A stretch of 30,046 nt of DNA, taken from AP-15 sp035570935. Its GTDB lineage: Bacteria > Pseudomonadota > Alphaproteobacteria > ATCC43930 > CGMCC-115725. Below the pieces are notes generated by a model. The model saw only the letters and a list, made by a program, of their open reading frames with translations. It was not told the DNA's origin and ran no database searches. Positions 1-7,913 of this stretch are shown in pieces; the stretch's first letter is position 1; every line of letters starts with the position of its first letter. The stretch covers positions 1 to 30,046 of the forward strand of contig DATMKU010000106.1 in assembly GCA_035570935.1 (NCBI GenBank), read 5' to 3'. A program made the translations under genes and the position numbers.

Positions 1-92
1 AATCCCGGCTCGATCGTCTCCTCTTTGCGCTTGTCGAGCCAGTCCGGGCGGACCGGTGCGTGACGGCCGGGCGGGATCGCGGATTGAGGCAT
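1..92 (-). CDS. Amidohydrolase-family protein, N-terminal fragment
   Basis: Only the first 30 or so codons lie in the window; the gene continues past its left edge. Translation starts at an ATG read from position 92 and begins MPQSAIPPGRHAP, then VRPDWLDKRKEETIEPG. A short Pro/His-rich leader followed by R-x-D/E-W-L and an E-x-x-x-x-P stretch is what commonly precedes the metal-binding PxxDxHxH motif of TIM-barrel amidohydrolases (amidohydrolase 2 family). A GGGAGGAC ribosome site sits just upstream of the ATG, which supports this start. The catalytic part is outside the window, so the family call rests on the leader alone and the substrate is unknown. Confidence 0.6.
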   Translation of the reverse strand, partial: MPQSAIPPGRHAPVRPDWLDKRKEETIEPG

Positions 93-194
93 GGGGCAGT
101 CCTCCCGAGGTTGCTTTGGCGCTTCCCCAACTCTGCCCCGCCGCGCCGCCTAATTCCACGGCTTTGTCCGAGCCTCATCGGATTTTGCCTTGAT

Positions 195-216
195 GGTAAG
201 GCGAATTAGCCTTACC
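195..216. promoter_or_regulatory. Palindromic operator upstream of the vapBC-type pair
   Basis: A perfect 8-bp inverted repeat, GGTAAGGC and GCCTTACC, is separated by 6 bases (GAATTA). It ends 26 bases before the antitoxin ATG, in the expected promoter zone. AbrB-type antitoxins bind such palindromes as dimers and repress their own operon, so this is the likely autoregulatory operator. A second partial GCCTTAC-like half follows at once (CCTTAC). The sequence shows the palindrome; the binding role is inferred. Confidence 0.6.
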
Positions 217-242
217 TTACTCTTGGAAGCAAAGAGGCAGCG

Positions 243-503
243 ATGACGACAACCCTCACCCTCACCGTCACCGCGAAGGGTCAGGTGACCCTCCGCAAGG
301 AAGTGCTGCGGCATTTGGACGTCACCCCCGGTCAAAAGGTCGAGGTCGATATACTGCCGAACGGCCGCCTCGAAGTGCGGGCGGCCAGGCGCACCGGCTC
401 GATTGAGGACTTCATCGGCTGCGCGCAGCGGCCTGGGACCAAGCCGCTGACGATCGAAGAGATCGGCGAGATCGCCGCACAAGGCTGGGCTGGCCTTCGT
501 TGA
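243..503 (+). CDS. vapB: AbrB/VapB-type antitoxin
   Basis: An 86-residue protein with a SpoVT/AbrB swapped-hairpin DNA-binding domain in residues 5-50: TVTAKGQVTLRKEVLRHL, then a GQKVEVDILPNG turn. The C-terminal third (GTKPLTIEEIGEIAAQGW) is the usual toxin-neutralising tail. It should bind the PIN toxin encoded next to it, block its RNase site, and repress the operon through the palindrome at 195-216. The ATG at 243 follows a weak AGAGG site. Its stop codon overlaps the TTG start of the toxin by four bases (TTGA), so the two are probably translationally coupled. Confidence 0.85.
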   Translation: MTTTLTLTVTAKGQVTLRKEVLRHLDVTPGQKVEVDILPNGRLEVRAARRTGSIEDFIGCAQRPGTKPLTIEEIGEIAAQGWAGLR

Positions 504-907
504 GGGTCACCGTCGACACGAATGTTCTCGTGCGTGGAGCGGTTCTTGACGATTCTGACCAGGCGAGGTTGGCGGCAGAATTGTTGCGCACCGCTGAACT
601 GATTGCGGTGACGCTGCCGGGGCTGTGCGAATTCGTCTGGGTACTGACGCGCGGCTATAGGTGCGCCGCCAGCGAGGTTCTCGGAATGATCAGGAGCCTG
701 CTTGACAGTGCCACTGTACAGGTTGACCGTCCGGCGGTCGAAGCGGGCCTAGCTGTGCTCGAAGCGGGCGGCGATTTCGCCGACGGCGTGATCGCCTTCG
801 ACGGCCGCAGGCTCGGTGGGGAGGTCTTTGTCAGCTTCGATCCCAAGGCAGTCGAGTTGATCGCATCCGCAGGAGGAGAGGCGAGGTTGCTGCAAACGCA
901 GCGCTGA
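500..907 (+). CDS. vapC: PIN-domain ribonuclease toxin, VapC-type
   Basis: A 135-residue PIN-domain protein. The acidic metal-binding residues are visible: D6 in VDTNVLV, E44 in LCEFVWVL, D95 in GGDFADGVIAFD, and D114 in VSFDPKAV. PIN toxins are Mg-dependent ribonucleases that cut tRNA or rRNA when the antitoxin is lost. The start is a TTG at 500-502 inside the antitoxin stop, with no independent ribosome site, which fits translational coupling. All key residues and a normal family length are present, so the pair looks intact. Target RNA is unknown. Confidence 0.85.
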   Translation: MRVTVDTNVLVRGAVLDDSDQARLAAELLRTAELIAVTLPGLCEFVWVLTRGYRCAASEVLGMIRSLLDSATVQVDRPAVEAGLAVLEAGGDFADGVIAFDGRRLGGEVFVSFDPKAVELIASAGGEARLLQTQR

Positions 908-963
908 GCCTACAAACCCGGCGCTCGGCGACGGCGGTCTTTGTCATCCAACCACGGTCGCCT

Positions 964-1584
964 TCAATGCGTTGCCGCCGGCGGCACCGCGAAGCCGCTG
1001 TTCGCACTCGCTGGTTGCACAGGTGTGGGTTGGACAAAACCCGAGCCGGAGGCGGGCGTTGCCGTTGGCGCCGGAACGACAAAGCCCGAACCGGCAGACG
1101 GGCCGGGGTTGGACGCAGCGGTCGTCGTCGGCTTGGGCGGTGTCGCCTTGTGCGCTACTCGCCTCCTCGCGTGATGGCTGGAGGAAGGTTCGGTCGGTTC
1201 GGCGTAGTAGGTCGGCTGCATGTAATAGGGGGGTATGTTATCGCCCCTGGCATACATACAGGCGGAGTAGGCAGTGTCGTATTGCTGCTGCAACGCAGAA
1301 GTCGCCTGGGTGTTGACGTCCACCGCGTTGGCACCGGTTCCGGTCAAGACATTCTGCAATGCGGTTCCGGTAACCTGGTTGTTCGCTGCTTGGACCGCCG
1401 AAGCCATTTGCTGATTGGTTTGTGCCGCGCATGCGGCATGATCCGAGGCGAAGTCGGCGGGTAGCTTTCCCGGCCCAGGCGTCGCGGTTACGGTCGGCGT
1501 CATAACCGCGGGAACACACCCGGTCAGGGCTGCAAGCGGAACCGTCGTCGCGCCGAAAGCCGCCAGCAAAATCCAATGACGCAT
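964..1584 (-). CDS. Hypothetical lipoprotein
   Basis: The start at 1584 is chosen because an AGGAGAA ribosome site lies just before it; a longer reading to 1635 has none. The 206-residue product begins MRHWILLAAFGATTVPLAALTGC, with a lipobox LTGC and lipidated Cys at 23. The middle (about 40-110) is rich in Gln, Ala and Asn and includes two Cys (in HAACAAQ and SACMYARG), perhaps a disulfide. The rest is a disordered Pro/Thr/Ser tail with three SGF(V/A)-type repeats (SGFVVPAP, SGFVQPTP, SGFAVPPA). No known domain is recognised. It lies 19 bases downstream of the SH3/nuclease-fold gene and is probably co-transcribed with it. Confidence 0.7.
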   Translation of the reverse strand: MRHWILLAAFGATTVPLAALTGCVPAVMTPTVTATPGPGKLPADFASDHAACAAQTNQQMASAVQAANNQVTGTALQNVLTGTGANAVDVNTQATSALQQQYDTAYSACMYARGDNIPPYYMQPTYYAEPTEPSSSHHARRRVAHKATPPKPTTTAASNPGPSAGSGFVVPAPTATPASGSGFVQPTPVQPASANSGFAVPPAATH

Positions 1585-1603
1585 GTTCTTCTCCTGTCCA
1601 TGA

Positions 1604-2446
1604 TCATGGCCCTTGCCACAGACCGCGCTTGGCATTACGCGCCTGCGTCTCGCTGTCGCGATATTGGGGGGTGGCGCCGTCGCCGACGCGGCCCGCCCCG
1701 TTCAAAATCGCGGCTTCGGCGACATCGATGCCGGAGCCGGTCAAACAGTGATACCGCCCGGTCTGGGCATCGGGATCGCACACCAGATCGCCCTGCGCCT
1801 CGATCCAGTTCTCGAATGGCCCGAGCACCTCGGCCGGCCCGGGATCGATGCCGGACAATCGGATGCGCTGGTCGCCCACGACCAAGGTCGCCGCATTGGG
1901 CACCCGGTCGACCTTTCCGCGAACCGCGCCCGGAGCCGACGCGGGTGCGAGGTCCGGGGCGGCCGTTTGGGCGGATGTGGGTGGGCTTTCAGACAAAGAG
2001 GTCGATGCCGGCGCCGGCGCGGCGGAATCGCTTTCGTATTCGATTGCCTCCCTCGGGACATAAGCCTGCGACTGGTCGGGCAACTCGATTTCCACCCACT
2101 TCTTCCCGGCCACGAGGCCGATCGCCTTGACCTCGGCGCCTGCGCGAATTTCACCCGAGGGTCTACCGCCAGGTGACGGCTCGCTCATCGCCTGTGCGGT
2201 CTCCCGCATGCGCACGTTCTGGTTCAGCCATTCTTCGATCGCTGGCTTCGCGGAAGCGACCGGCGCAGATCCCGTTGCAGGGGTGGGGGTTGCCGCAAGA
2301 ACTTGCGGCGAGAGAGCGGCGAGGAAGGCGAGCGCCGAAAACAACGCGACTGACGGCAACGCGGGTCTGGCCCGGCGATGCTCCGGCGATCGGCGGCAGC
2401 ATCCGCAACCGAGGGGCCCCGCATCAATCCCGGTACGGCTGTTCAT
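1604..2446 (-). CDS. Exported SH3-like plus nuclease-fold (SNase-like) protein
   Basis: About 280 residues. An N-terminal basic segment and a hydrophobic stretch near residues 31-52 (VALFSALAFLAALSPQVLA) look like a signal peptide or anchor. Residues about 75-130 resemble a bacterial SH3 domain (VRMRETAQAM, then KKWVEIELPD and AYVPREAI). After an Ala/Pro linker, residues about 172-280 resemble a thermonuclease fold: GKVDRVPNAATLVVGDQRIRLSGID and a final ETQARNAKRGLW. The usual acidic catalytic position after the RxRLxGID segment is not obvious, so nuclease activity is doubtful. An in-frame TTG at 2455 is an alternative start; neither start has a clear ribosome site. Confidence 0.7.
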   Translation of the reverse strand: MNSRTGIDAGPLGCGCCRRSPEHRRARPALPSVALFSALAFLAALSPQVLAATPTPATGSAPVASAKPAIEEWLNQNVRMRETAQAMSEPSPGGRPSGEIRAGAEVKAIGLVAGKKWVEIELPDQSQAYVPREAIEYESDSAAPAPASTSLSESPPTSAQTAAPDLAPASAPGAVRGKVDRVPNAATLVVGDQRIRLSGIDPGPAEVLGPFENWIEAQGDLVCDPDAQTGRYHCLTGSGIDVAEAAILNGAGRVGDGATPQYRDSETQARNAKRGLWQGP

Positions 2447-2489
2447 GCAAGCCAAGCCGCTATTGATTAACGGAAACTTGTTAACTTCA

Positions 2490-2518
2490 ATTACAACACG
2501 TTTTCGATTTTATTGCAA
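2490..2518 (-). promoter_or_regulatory. Putative sigma70-type promoter for the SH3/nuclease-fold gene
   Basis: On the minus strand TTGCAA (2518-2513) and TGTAAT (2495-2490) are separated by exactly 17 bases. They lie in an AT-rich patch (about 2457-2540) that stands out in GC-rich DNA, about 44 bases upstream of the ATG at 2446. The 280-bp gap from 2447 to 2726 also has to hold the promoter of the divergent gene at 2727; I see no clear second pair of boxes there. Confidence 0.45.
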
Positions 2519-2726
2519 TCATAAAGCGAAGATTAACTAAGTGATCTTCTTTCGTTCCGACCTCGCTTCTAGCTGCAAGGGAAGCGGAACCGATTTTTGG
2601 CGAGTGAGCGCCGTTCATTGCGAAATGATTGATCAACGTCGCTTATTTGAAGTAGAATGTCCGAGAGAAGGTAAATGAGGTGGTGCTTCACGCGCTCGGT
2701 CAACCTTAGCCCTGAAAAAACAGCCT

Positions 2727-5018
2727 TTGCTCTTCCTCCGGGCAGCATTTTTGTCGACTGTACGGCTCGCGAGCCAGCTGCTTGCAGGTTGGCTCGGCGC
2801 CGCGATTGTGCTCGCGGCCCCAGCGTTTGCCGAGGATGCCCCGCGCCGCGTCGGCAGCCTCAACTACGTTTCGGGTGAAGTCAGCTACGTCCTGCGCGCC
2901 GAGCCGGGCGAGCCAAACGGATCCGATGCGGAAAATTGGCTGCAGGCCGATTTCGATCAGCCGGTCTGCCAGGACATGTCGCTGAAGACGGGTGCGATGG
3001 CGCGCGCCCGCGTCAGGATCGGCCCCGACGCAATCCAGATGTCTGACGACACCCGGCTCAACATGCTCAATCTGACCGGTCAGTTGATCGAAGCGAGCAT
3101 TCGCTACGGCCGCATCTATCTCCAGCTCAACAAGCTCGAGCCGGGTGAAAGTGTCGAGCTCGAGATGCCGCGCGGTTCGCTATGGCTGTTGCAACCGGGC
3201 GCCTACGACATCGAAACCGGCACGGGCGATCAGCCGACTCGGATTGTCGTCTTTGAAGGAAAAGCCCGTTTTGTCGGGGGTGCCGCCGACTTGCCGATCG
3301 GCGCCGGGAAAGCGGTCCAAATCACCGGCGATTATCCCGCCCTCGCCACTACCGTAAGCGACTGGACGGGCATCAATCCGGCCGCGCCCCCGAACACCGC
3401 TGTTTCGACACCGTCCAACCCAACACAAACGTCCACAATATCGTCTGCGCACGAAACCCCGAGCCCCGTCGTTGCGGGCCAAACGGCGCTCTCCGCGCCT
3501 AATTCTGCTCCGCCCTCCGCTCAAGACCAATCGGGCACACCGTCGGAGGCTGCCGTCTCGCCCACCGCGGACAACCGCGCGCCGTCGCCGACACCTGACG
3601 CCACTCGGCTCAACGGGACCCACGCGCCAGTGCCATCCGCGAAATCCGGCACCGTTACGGCCGCTTCAGGACAGCCGCCTTCCGACGAATTTCTGTTGTG
3701 GGTCGAGCAATCCGACGAGGATCAATCGCCGCAAGCGCCCCGGCAGTCGACCCGATACGTATCCGCCGAAACCACCGGAGCCGACGCGCTCGATCGCTAC
3801 GGCCGCTGGGATACGCTTCCCGATTCCGAACCGGTGTGGTTCCCGACTTCGGTGCCGGACGACTGGGCGCCCTATCGCTTTGGCCACTGGGACTGGATCG
3901 AGCCCTGGGGCTGGACCTGGGTCGACGACCAGCCCTGGGGCTTCGCGCCGTTTCATTATGGCCGTTGGGCCAATATCGACGGCCATTGGGGATGGGTGCC
4001 GGGCGCGGTCCAGCCCCACCCGGTTTACGCTCCGGCGCTCGTCGCCTTTGTCGACGCGCCCGATGATTCCGACAACAGCCCTGACGGCGGACCCGATGTC
4101 GGATGGTTTCCGCTGGGTCCCGGTGACGATTACGCGCCGTGGTACCAAGCGGGACCCGATTACGTTGCGAGCGTCAACGCCCCGGAACGCGGGCATTTCC
4201 ACGATTCGGGCCCGCACGGCTATGGCGACCGCGGGCGCGAGTTCTGGCGGGCACAATACGTCAACCGGCGTTTTGCAACGGTGGTCTCGCGCGAGGCGTT
4301 CGCCAACGCGCGCCGCATCGATCGCGAAATGGTGAGGCCGGTGGGCTCCGATCGGCTGGAGCACGCGGGCGTGATGCACGGCGCGCCGCACATTACGCCG
4401 GCCGTCTTCAGAACCCCGGATGGGCCGGGCGAATTCCGCGGCGAACCGCATGGCGCGATGCCGGCGGCCGCGGCGGCCAATGGTTTGCACGCGCGGCCGG
4501 GCGGCGCCCCCGGGATTGAACACGAGCCGGGGATGGCAGCGAGAGGCGCCCCGCCTGCCGCAGGGCGCGGCGGCGAGCGGCCGGAAATCGGCCGCGGCGC
4601 TGTCGGGAGCCATGGTGCCGCGGCGCAATACGGGCGTGCCGAGACCGCCCACGGCGGCCCGGAAGCCGCTCGCGGAGCAGCCCCGCCAGCCGGCCGAGCG
4701 CAGGTTTTCCAAAGCTCATCCGAAGGATTTCGCGGTGGGGCCCAGCAATTCGGCCGGCCACAGGTTTCCCAAGGGTTTCGCGGCGGCGCGCAACAATTCG
4801 GCGGCCCACAGACAGCTCAAGGGTTTCGCGGCGGCGCGCAACAATTCGCGCGGCCTCAGATGGCTCAAGGCTTTCGCGGCGGCGCGCAACAATTCGGTCG
4901 GCCGCAGGTTTTCCAAACACCGGCGGCGTCGTATCGCGGCGGCGGGATGATGGGTCGCGCCGCGCCGCAGGCGGCTCATTTTGGCGGAGGCGGGGGCGGT
5001 GGAGGACGCCACAAATAA
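2727..5018 (+). CDS. Secreted FecR-domain / DUF6600 protein with C-terminal tandem repeats
   Basis: A 763-residue exported protein. A signal peptide ends at about AFA-ED (35/36). Residues about 40-200 resemble a FecR-type sheet domain (GAMARARVRIG, then MPRGSLWLLQPGAYDI and RIVVFEGKARF). A disordered Pro/Ser/Thr region spans 217-340. Residues about 352-480 are a Trp/Tyr-rich DUF6600 region with repeats such as WAPYRFGHWDWIEPWGWTWV and HYGRWANIDGHWGWVPG. The C-terminus is Gly/Ala/Gln-rich with four 16-residue repeats and an eight-Gly run. The family is usually envelope-associated with unknown function. The start is uncertain: the TTG at 2727 has no ribosome site, while an ATG at 2675 with a fair site (GAGAGAAGG) lies in another frame, separated by an A6 run. 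Confidence 0.8.
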   Translation: MLFLRAAFLSTVRLASQLLAGWLGAAIVLAAPAFAEDAPRRVGSLNYVSGEVSYVLRAEPGEPNGSDAENWLQADFDQPVCQDMSLKTGAMARARVRIGPDAIQMSDDTRLNMLNLTGQLIEASIRYGRIYLQLNKLEPGESVELEMPRGSLWLLQPGAYDIETGTGDQPTRIVVFEGKARFVGGAADLPIGAGKAVQITGDYPALATTVSDWTGINPAAPPNTAVSTPSNPTQTSTISSAHETPSPVVAGQTALSAPNSAPPSAQDQSGTPSEAAVSPTADNRAPSPTPDATRLNGTHAPVPSAKSGTVTAASGQPPSDEFLLWVEQSDEDQSPQAPRQSTRYVSAETTGADALDRYGRWDTLPDSEPVWFPTSVPDDWAPYRFGHWDWIEPWGWTWVDDQPWGFAPFHYGRWANIDGHWGWVPGAVQPHPVYAPALVAFVDAPDDSDNSPDGGPDVGWFPLGPGDDYAPWYQAGPDYVASVNAPERGHFHDSGPHGYGDRGREFWRAQYVNRRFATVVSREAFANARRIDREMVRPVGSDRLEHAGVMHGAPHITPAVFRTPDGPGEFRGEPHGAMPAAAAANGLHARPGGAPGIEHEPGMAARGAPPAAGRGGERPEIGRGAVGSHGAAAQYGRAETAHGGPEAARGAAPPAGRAQVFQSSSEGFRGGAQQFGRPQVSQGFRGGAQQFGGPQTAQGFRGGAQQFARPQMAQGFRGGAQQFGRPQVFQTPAASYRGGGMMGRAAPQAAHFGGGGGGGGRHK
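4725..4916 (+). repeat. Four tandem 48-bp repeats inside the DUF6600 gene
   Basis: Four copies begin at 4725, 4773, 4821 and 4869. Each encodes 16 residues of the pattern GFRGGAQQF(G/A)(R/G)PQ followed by three variable residues. The second to fourth copies are almost identical at the DNA level. A short related segment (QVFQSSSE) precedes the first copy. Copy number may change by slippage or recombination. Confidence 0.9.
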
Positions 5019-5134
5019 TATCTCGATCATCGTCAGGGATCGGATTTGGCGCCATCCCGCCCGCGAGCGGGCCCGCCCGGGCATCGGCGTCGGGCTATTG
5101 TTTGGCCCAGTGGGCTTGCCTTAGGGTCGGGCAG

Positions 5135-6172
5135 ATGAACGTTGCAGGAGAAGAGCGCACCGAAAGGAGGCTGGCGGCGATCCTGGCGGCAGACGTCGTC
5201 GGCTATTCGCGGTTGATGGGCAAGAACGAGGAGGGGACGCTCTTTGCCCTGAAAGCGGTTAGGCGTGAGGTTACCGACCCGAAAATCGATGAGCATCGGG
5301 GGCGGATCGTCAAGACAACCGGCGACGGTCTGTTGGTCGAGTTCGCCAGCATCGTCGACGCGGTGCGCTGCGCCGTCGCCATCCAGCGCGAAATGAAGTG
5401 GCGCTGCGAGCTGACACCGGCCGAGGACCCGATCGTGCTTCGCATCGGGATCAATCTCGGCGACATCATCATCGACGAGGCCGACATTTTCGGCGACGGC
5501 GTCAACGTCGCGGCTCGGCTCGAAGGGCTGGCCGACCCCGGCGGGATTTGCGTCAGCCGGATCGTCCGCGACCAGGTGCGCGACAAGCTCGGCTTTGGTT
5601 TCGAGGATTTGGGCCAACGACAGGTCAAGAACATCGCCAGGCCGGTCCACGTCTTCCGGATCCCGCTCGATGCGCACGCTTCGGCTGCGGCGGGCCGGGA
5701 CACCAAGCCGGAATCTGCTCCCCGCCGACGGGCCTTTCGCGTTGCCGCGGCCGGCGGCGCGTCCGCGGCGATGATCGCCGCGGCGCTGCTGTTCTTTAGG
5801 ATTTCGGCTGGCCCTGGAGCGGCCCCGGCTTCCCCGGTCGTCGGAGACGCGATCTTTTTCGATCGGGACAAGGTCGCGCTGTCGCAATCGGCCGGCGAGG
5901 CGCTCGCGCGGCAGGCCGACTTTCTGCGGGCCAATCCGGGCGTCAAGGTCACCGTCAGGGCTTACTGTTCGGATGACGAAGGTGCGCGCCTAGGGCCGCA
6001 AGTGCTCGCGCAACTGAGGGCCAATCAAGTGCGTGACGCACTCGAGACACGCGGCATTGCCGGCGACCGGATCAAGCTCGAGAACGCCTGCCGGCCGGGC
6101 GGCCCAAACGCCTCCGGAGCCGATGAAGCGACGCAAGCTCAGAACCGGCGGGCAGTGTTGATCCGCGAGTAG
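5135..6172 (+). CDS. Class III adenylate/guanylate cyclase fused to an OmpA-like domain
   Basis: 345 residues from the ATG at 5135; a TTG at 5102 in the same frame is less likely. Residues 12-178 form a class III cyclase domain. The metal-binding Asp are D20 (AADVVGYSRLM) and D64 (TTGDGLLVEF), and the transition-state Asn and Arg are N124 and R128 (DGVNVAARLE). A single membrane segment covers about 203-221. Residues about 237-345 match an OmpA-type peptidoglycan-binding fold (AIFFDRDKVALS near the start, AQNRRAVLI at the end). The expected topology is cyclase in the cytoplasm and OmpA domain in the periplasm, which suggests cNMP production tied to the cell wall. ATP versus GTP preference cannot be read with confidence. 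Confidence 0.85.
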   Translation: MNVAGEERTERRLAAILAADVVGYSRLMGKNEEGTLFALKAVRREVTDPKIDEHRGRIVKTTGDGLLVEFASIVDAVRCAVAIQREMKWRCELTPAEDPIVLRIGINLGDIIIDEADIFGDGVNVAARLEGLADPGGICVSRIVRDQVRDKLGFGFEDLGQRQVKNIARPVHVFRIPLDAHASAAAGRDTKPESAPRRRAFRVAAAGGASAAMIAAALLFFRISAGPGAAPASPVVGDAIFFDRDKVALSQSAGEALARQADFLRANPGVKVTVRAYCSDDEGARLGPQVLAQLRANQVRDALETRGIAGDRIKLENACRPGGPNASGADEATQAQNRRAVLIRE

Positions 6173-6191
6173 CACCAGCAGCATCGGCCGC

Positions 6192-6223
6192 CGCCGGTAA
6201 TCCGAACAGCCGGATTATCGGCG
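6192..6223. terminator. Bidirectional hairpin between convergent genes
   Basis: A stem of about 13 bp with one G-T pair (core TAATCCG and CGGATTA) and a 6-base loop, AACAGC, sits between the convergent stops of the cyclase (6172) and ilvC (6236). There is no T-run, but position and stability suit a bidirectional terminator. Confidence 0.6.
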
Positions 6224-6235
6224 CGGCCGGGCGGT

Positions 6236-7255
6236 TCAGTTCTTGCTGCGGTCGACGAGACGGTTTTGGGCGATCCACGGCATCATCGCGCGCAGCTTCT
6301 CGCCGACCTCCTCGATCGGATGCTCGGCGGCGCGGCGCCGCAGCGCCTTGAAGCTCGCCTGCCCGGCGGTGTTCTCGAGCACCCATTCGCGCGCGAAGCG
6401 GCCGGATTGGATGTCGGCCAGGATCTTCTTCATCTCGGCGCGAACGTGCTCGTCGATAACCCGCGGCCCGCGGCTGTAATCGCCATATTCGGCGGTGTTC
6501 GACACCGAATAGCGCATGTTGGCGATGCCGCCCTCATAGATCAGGTCGACGATCAATTTGACCTCGTGGCAGCATTCGAAATAGGCCATTTCCGGCGCGT
6601 AACCCGCTTCGACAAGGGTCTCGTAGCCAGCGAGGATCAGCGAAGTCAGGCCGCCGCACAGCACCGATTGCTCGCCAAAGAGGTCGGTCTCGCATTCCTC
6701 GCGGAATGTCGTCTCGATGACCCCGGCGCGCCCGCCGCCGATGGCGCAACCGTAGGATAGCGCGATCTCGGTGGCGTTCCCCGACGGGTTCTGGTCGACC
6801 GCGAGCAGGCACGGCACCCCGGCGCCGCGCAGATATTCGGAGCGCACGGTGTGGCCCGGCCCCTTTGGCGCGATCATGAAGACATCCATGTCGGGGCGCG
6901 GCTCGATCAGCCGGAAATGGATGCTAAGGCCGTGCGCGACGGCGAGTGCCGTACCTTCGCGCATATTGCCGCGCAGATCGCTGGCGTAGAGCTGCGCCTG
7001 CAATTCGTCGGGGGCGAGTACCATGACGATGTCGGCCCATTTCGCCGCTTCGGCCGGCGTCACGACCTTGAGACCGGCGGTTTCGGCCTTCTGCGCCGAG
7101 GCCGACCCTGGGCGGAGCGCCACGACGATGTCCTTGACCCCGCTGTCGCGCAGATTGTTGGCGTGGGCATGGCCCTGGCTGCCGTAGCCGATGACCGCGA
7201 CCTTTTTCGACTTGACCAGGTTCACATCAGCATCGCGGTCGTAATACACCCGCAT
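6236..7255 (-). CDS. ilvC: Ketol-acid reductoisomerase (NADP+)
   Basis: 339 residues, the standard class I length. It rearranges and reduces acetolactate or acetohydroxybutyrate to dihydroxy acids, the second common step of valine, leucine and isoleucine synthesis. The N-terminal Rossmann motif GYGSQGHA is at 23-30. Catalytic residues are in place: H108, K131 (APKGPGH), and the Mg ligands D191 and E195 (DLFGEQ). The ATG at 7255 follows a GGAGG site; upstream codons are inside a dispersed repeat and are not part of the gene. It is the last gene of the minus-strand miaA-ilvB-ilvN-ilvC series. Confidence 0.97.
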   Translation of the reverse strand: MRVYYDRDADVNLVKSKKVAVIGYGSQGHAHANNLRDSGVKDIVVALRPGSASAQKAETAGLKVVTPAEAAKWADIVMVLAPDELQAQLYASDLRGNMREGTALAVAHGLSIHFRLIEPRPDMDVFMIAPKGPGHTVRSEYLRGAGVPCLLAVDQNPSGNATEIALSYGCAIGGGRAGVIETTFREECETDLFGEQSVLCGGLTSLILAGYETLVEAGYAPEMAYFECCHEVKLIVDLIYEGGIANMRYSVSNTAEYGDYSRGPRVIDEHVRAEMKKILADIQSGRFAREWVLENTAGQASFKALRRRAAEHPIEEVGEKLRAMMPWIAQNRLVDRSKN

Positions 7256-7280
7256 GTCCCGCCTCCGTTCCGGGCATACC

Positions 7281-7356
7281 GTCGCCCCCGCGAAAGCGGG
7301 GGTCCAGGGCAAAGGCCGGAGCGTCAGCCCTGGGTTCCCGCTTTCGCGGGAACGAC
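7281..7356. repeat. Palindromic dispersed repeat (GCGAAAGC type) between ilvN and ilvC
   Basis: Two oppositely oriented arms, CCCCCGCGAAAGCGGGGG near 7284-7302 and TTCCCGCTTTCGCGGGAA near 7334-7352, are each palindromic and are joined by a segment with further complementary parts (CCAGGGC and GCCCTGG). This is a REP/BIME-like intergenic repeat type seen in many alphaproteobacterial genomes. It could form a large cruciform in the ilvN-ilvC mRNA and alter the ratio of products. Confidence 0.75.
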
Positions 7357-7399
7357 GAGATCAATACACCAAGCGCCGGGTTCGCCCTCCGACAGTCCA

Positions 7400-7903
7400 C
7401 TATAAACTCGCCGCGCCGCGCGCGATCGCGACGACGCCGGTGCGCGAAACCTCGACCAAACCCAACGGCTCCATCAGCGCGATAAAGGCGTTCAATTTTT
7501 CGGCCGCTCCGGTCATCTCGAAGACAAAGCTGTCGATCGTCGAGTCGATGACGCGGGCGCGAAAGATGTCGGCAAGCCGCAATGCCTCGATACGCGCCTC
7601 GCCTTGGCCGGCGACTTTGACCAGCATCATCTCGCGCTCGACAAATGGCCCCTCGTCGCTTAAATCATGGACCTTGTGCACCGGTACGAGACGCGACAAC
7701 TGCGCCTTGATCTGCTCGATGATCATCCGGGTGCCCGAGGTCACGATCGTGATCCGCGACACGCTGTTGTGGCGATCGACCTCGGCGACGGTCAGGCTCT
7801 CGATGTTGTAGCCGCGCCCGGAAAACAGGCCGACGACGCGCGCGAGGATGCCGGGCTCGTTGTCGACGAGAACCGCCATCGTATGCCGCTCGATGCCGTC
7901 CAT
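7400..7903 (-). CDS. ilvN: Acetolactate synthase small (regulatory) subunit
   Basis: 167 residues. An N-terminal ACT domain (HTMAVLVDNEPGILARVVGL, then a GRGYNIESLTVAEVD strand-turn) is followed by the C-terminal ALS-small domain (EREMMLVKV through FEMTG). The subunit binds valine and gives feedback inhibition while activating the catalytic subunit encoded just upstream on the same strand. The ATG at 7903 has only a weak A-rich ribosome site. Repeats of the GCGAAAGC family lie on both sides, so the three ilv genes are not tightly packed. Confidence 0.96.
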   Translation of the reverse strand: MDGIERHTMAVLVDNEPGILARVVGLFSGRGYNIESLTVAEVDRHNSVSRITIVTSGTRMIIEQIKAQLSRLVPVHKVHDLSDEGPFVEREMMLVKVAGQGEARIEALRLADIFRARVIDSTIDSFVFEMTGAAEKLNAFIALMEPLGLVEVSRTGVVAIARGAASL

Positions 7904-7913
7904 TTTTCTTTAG

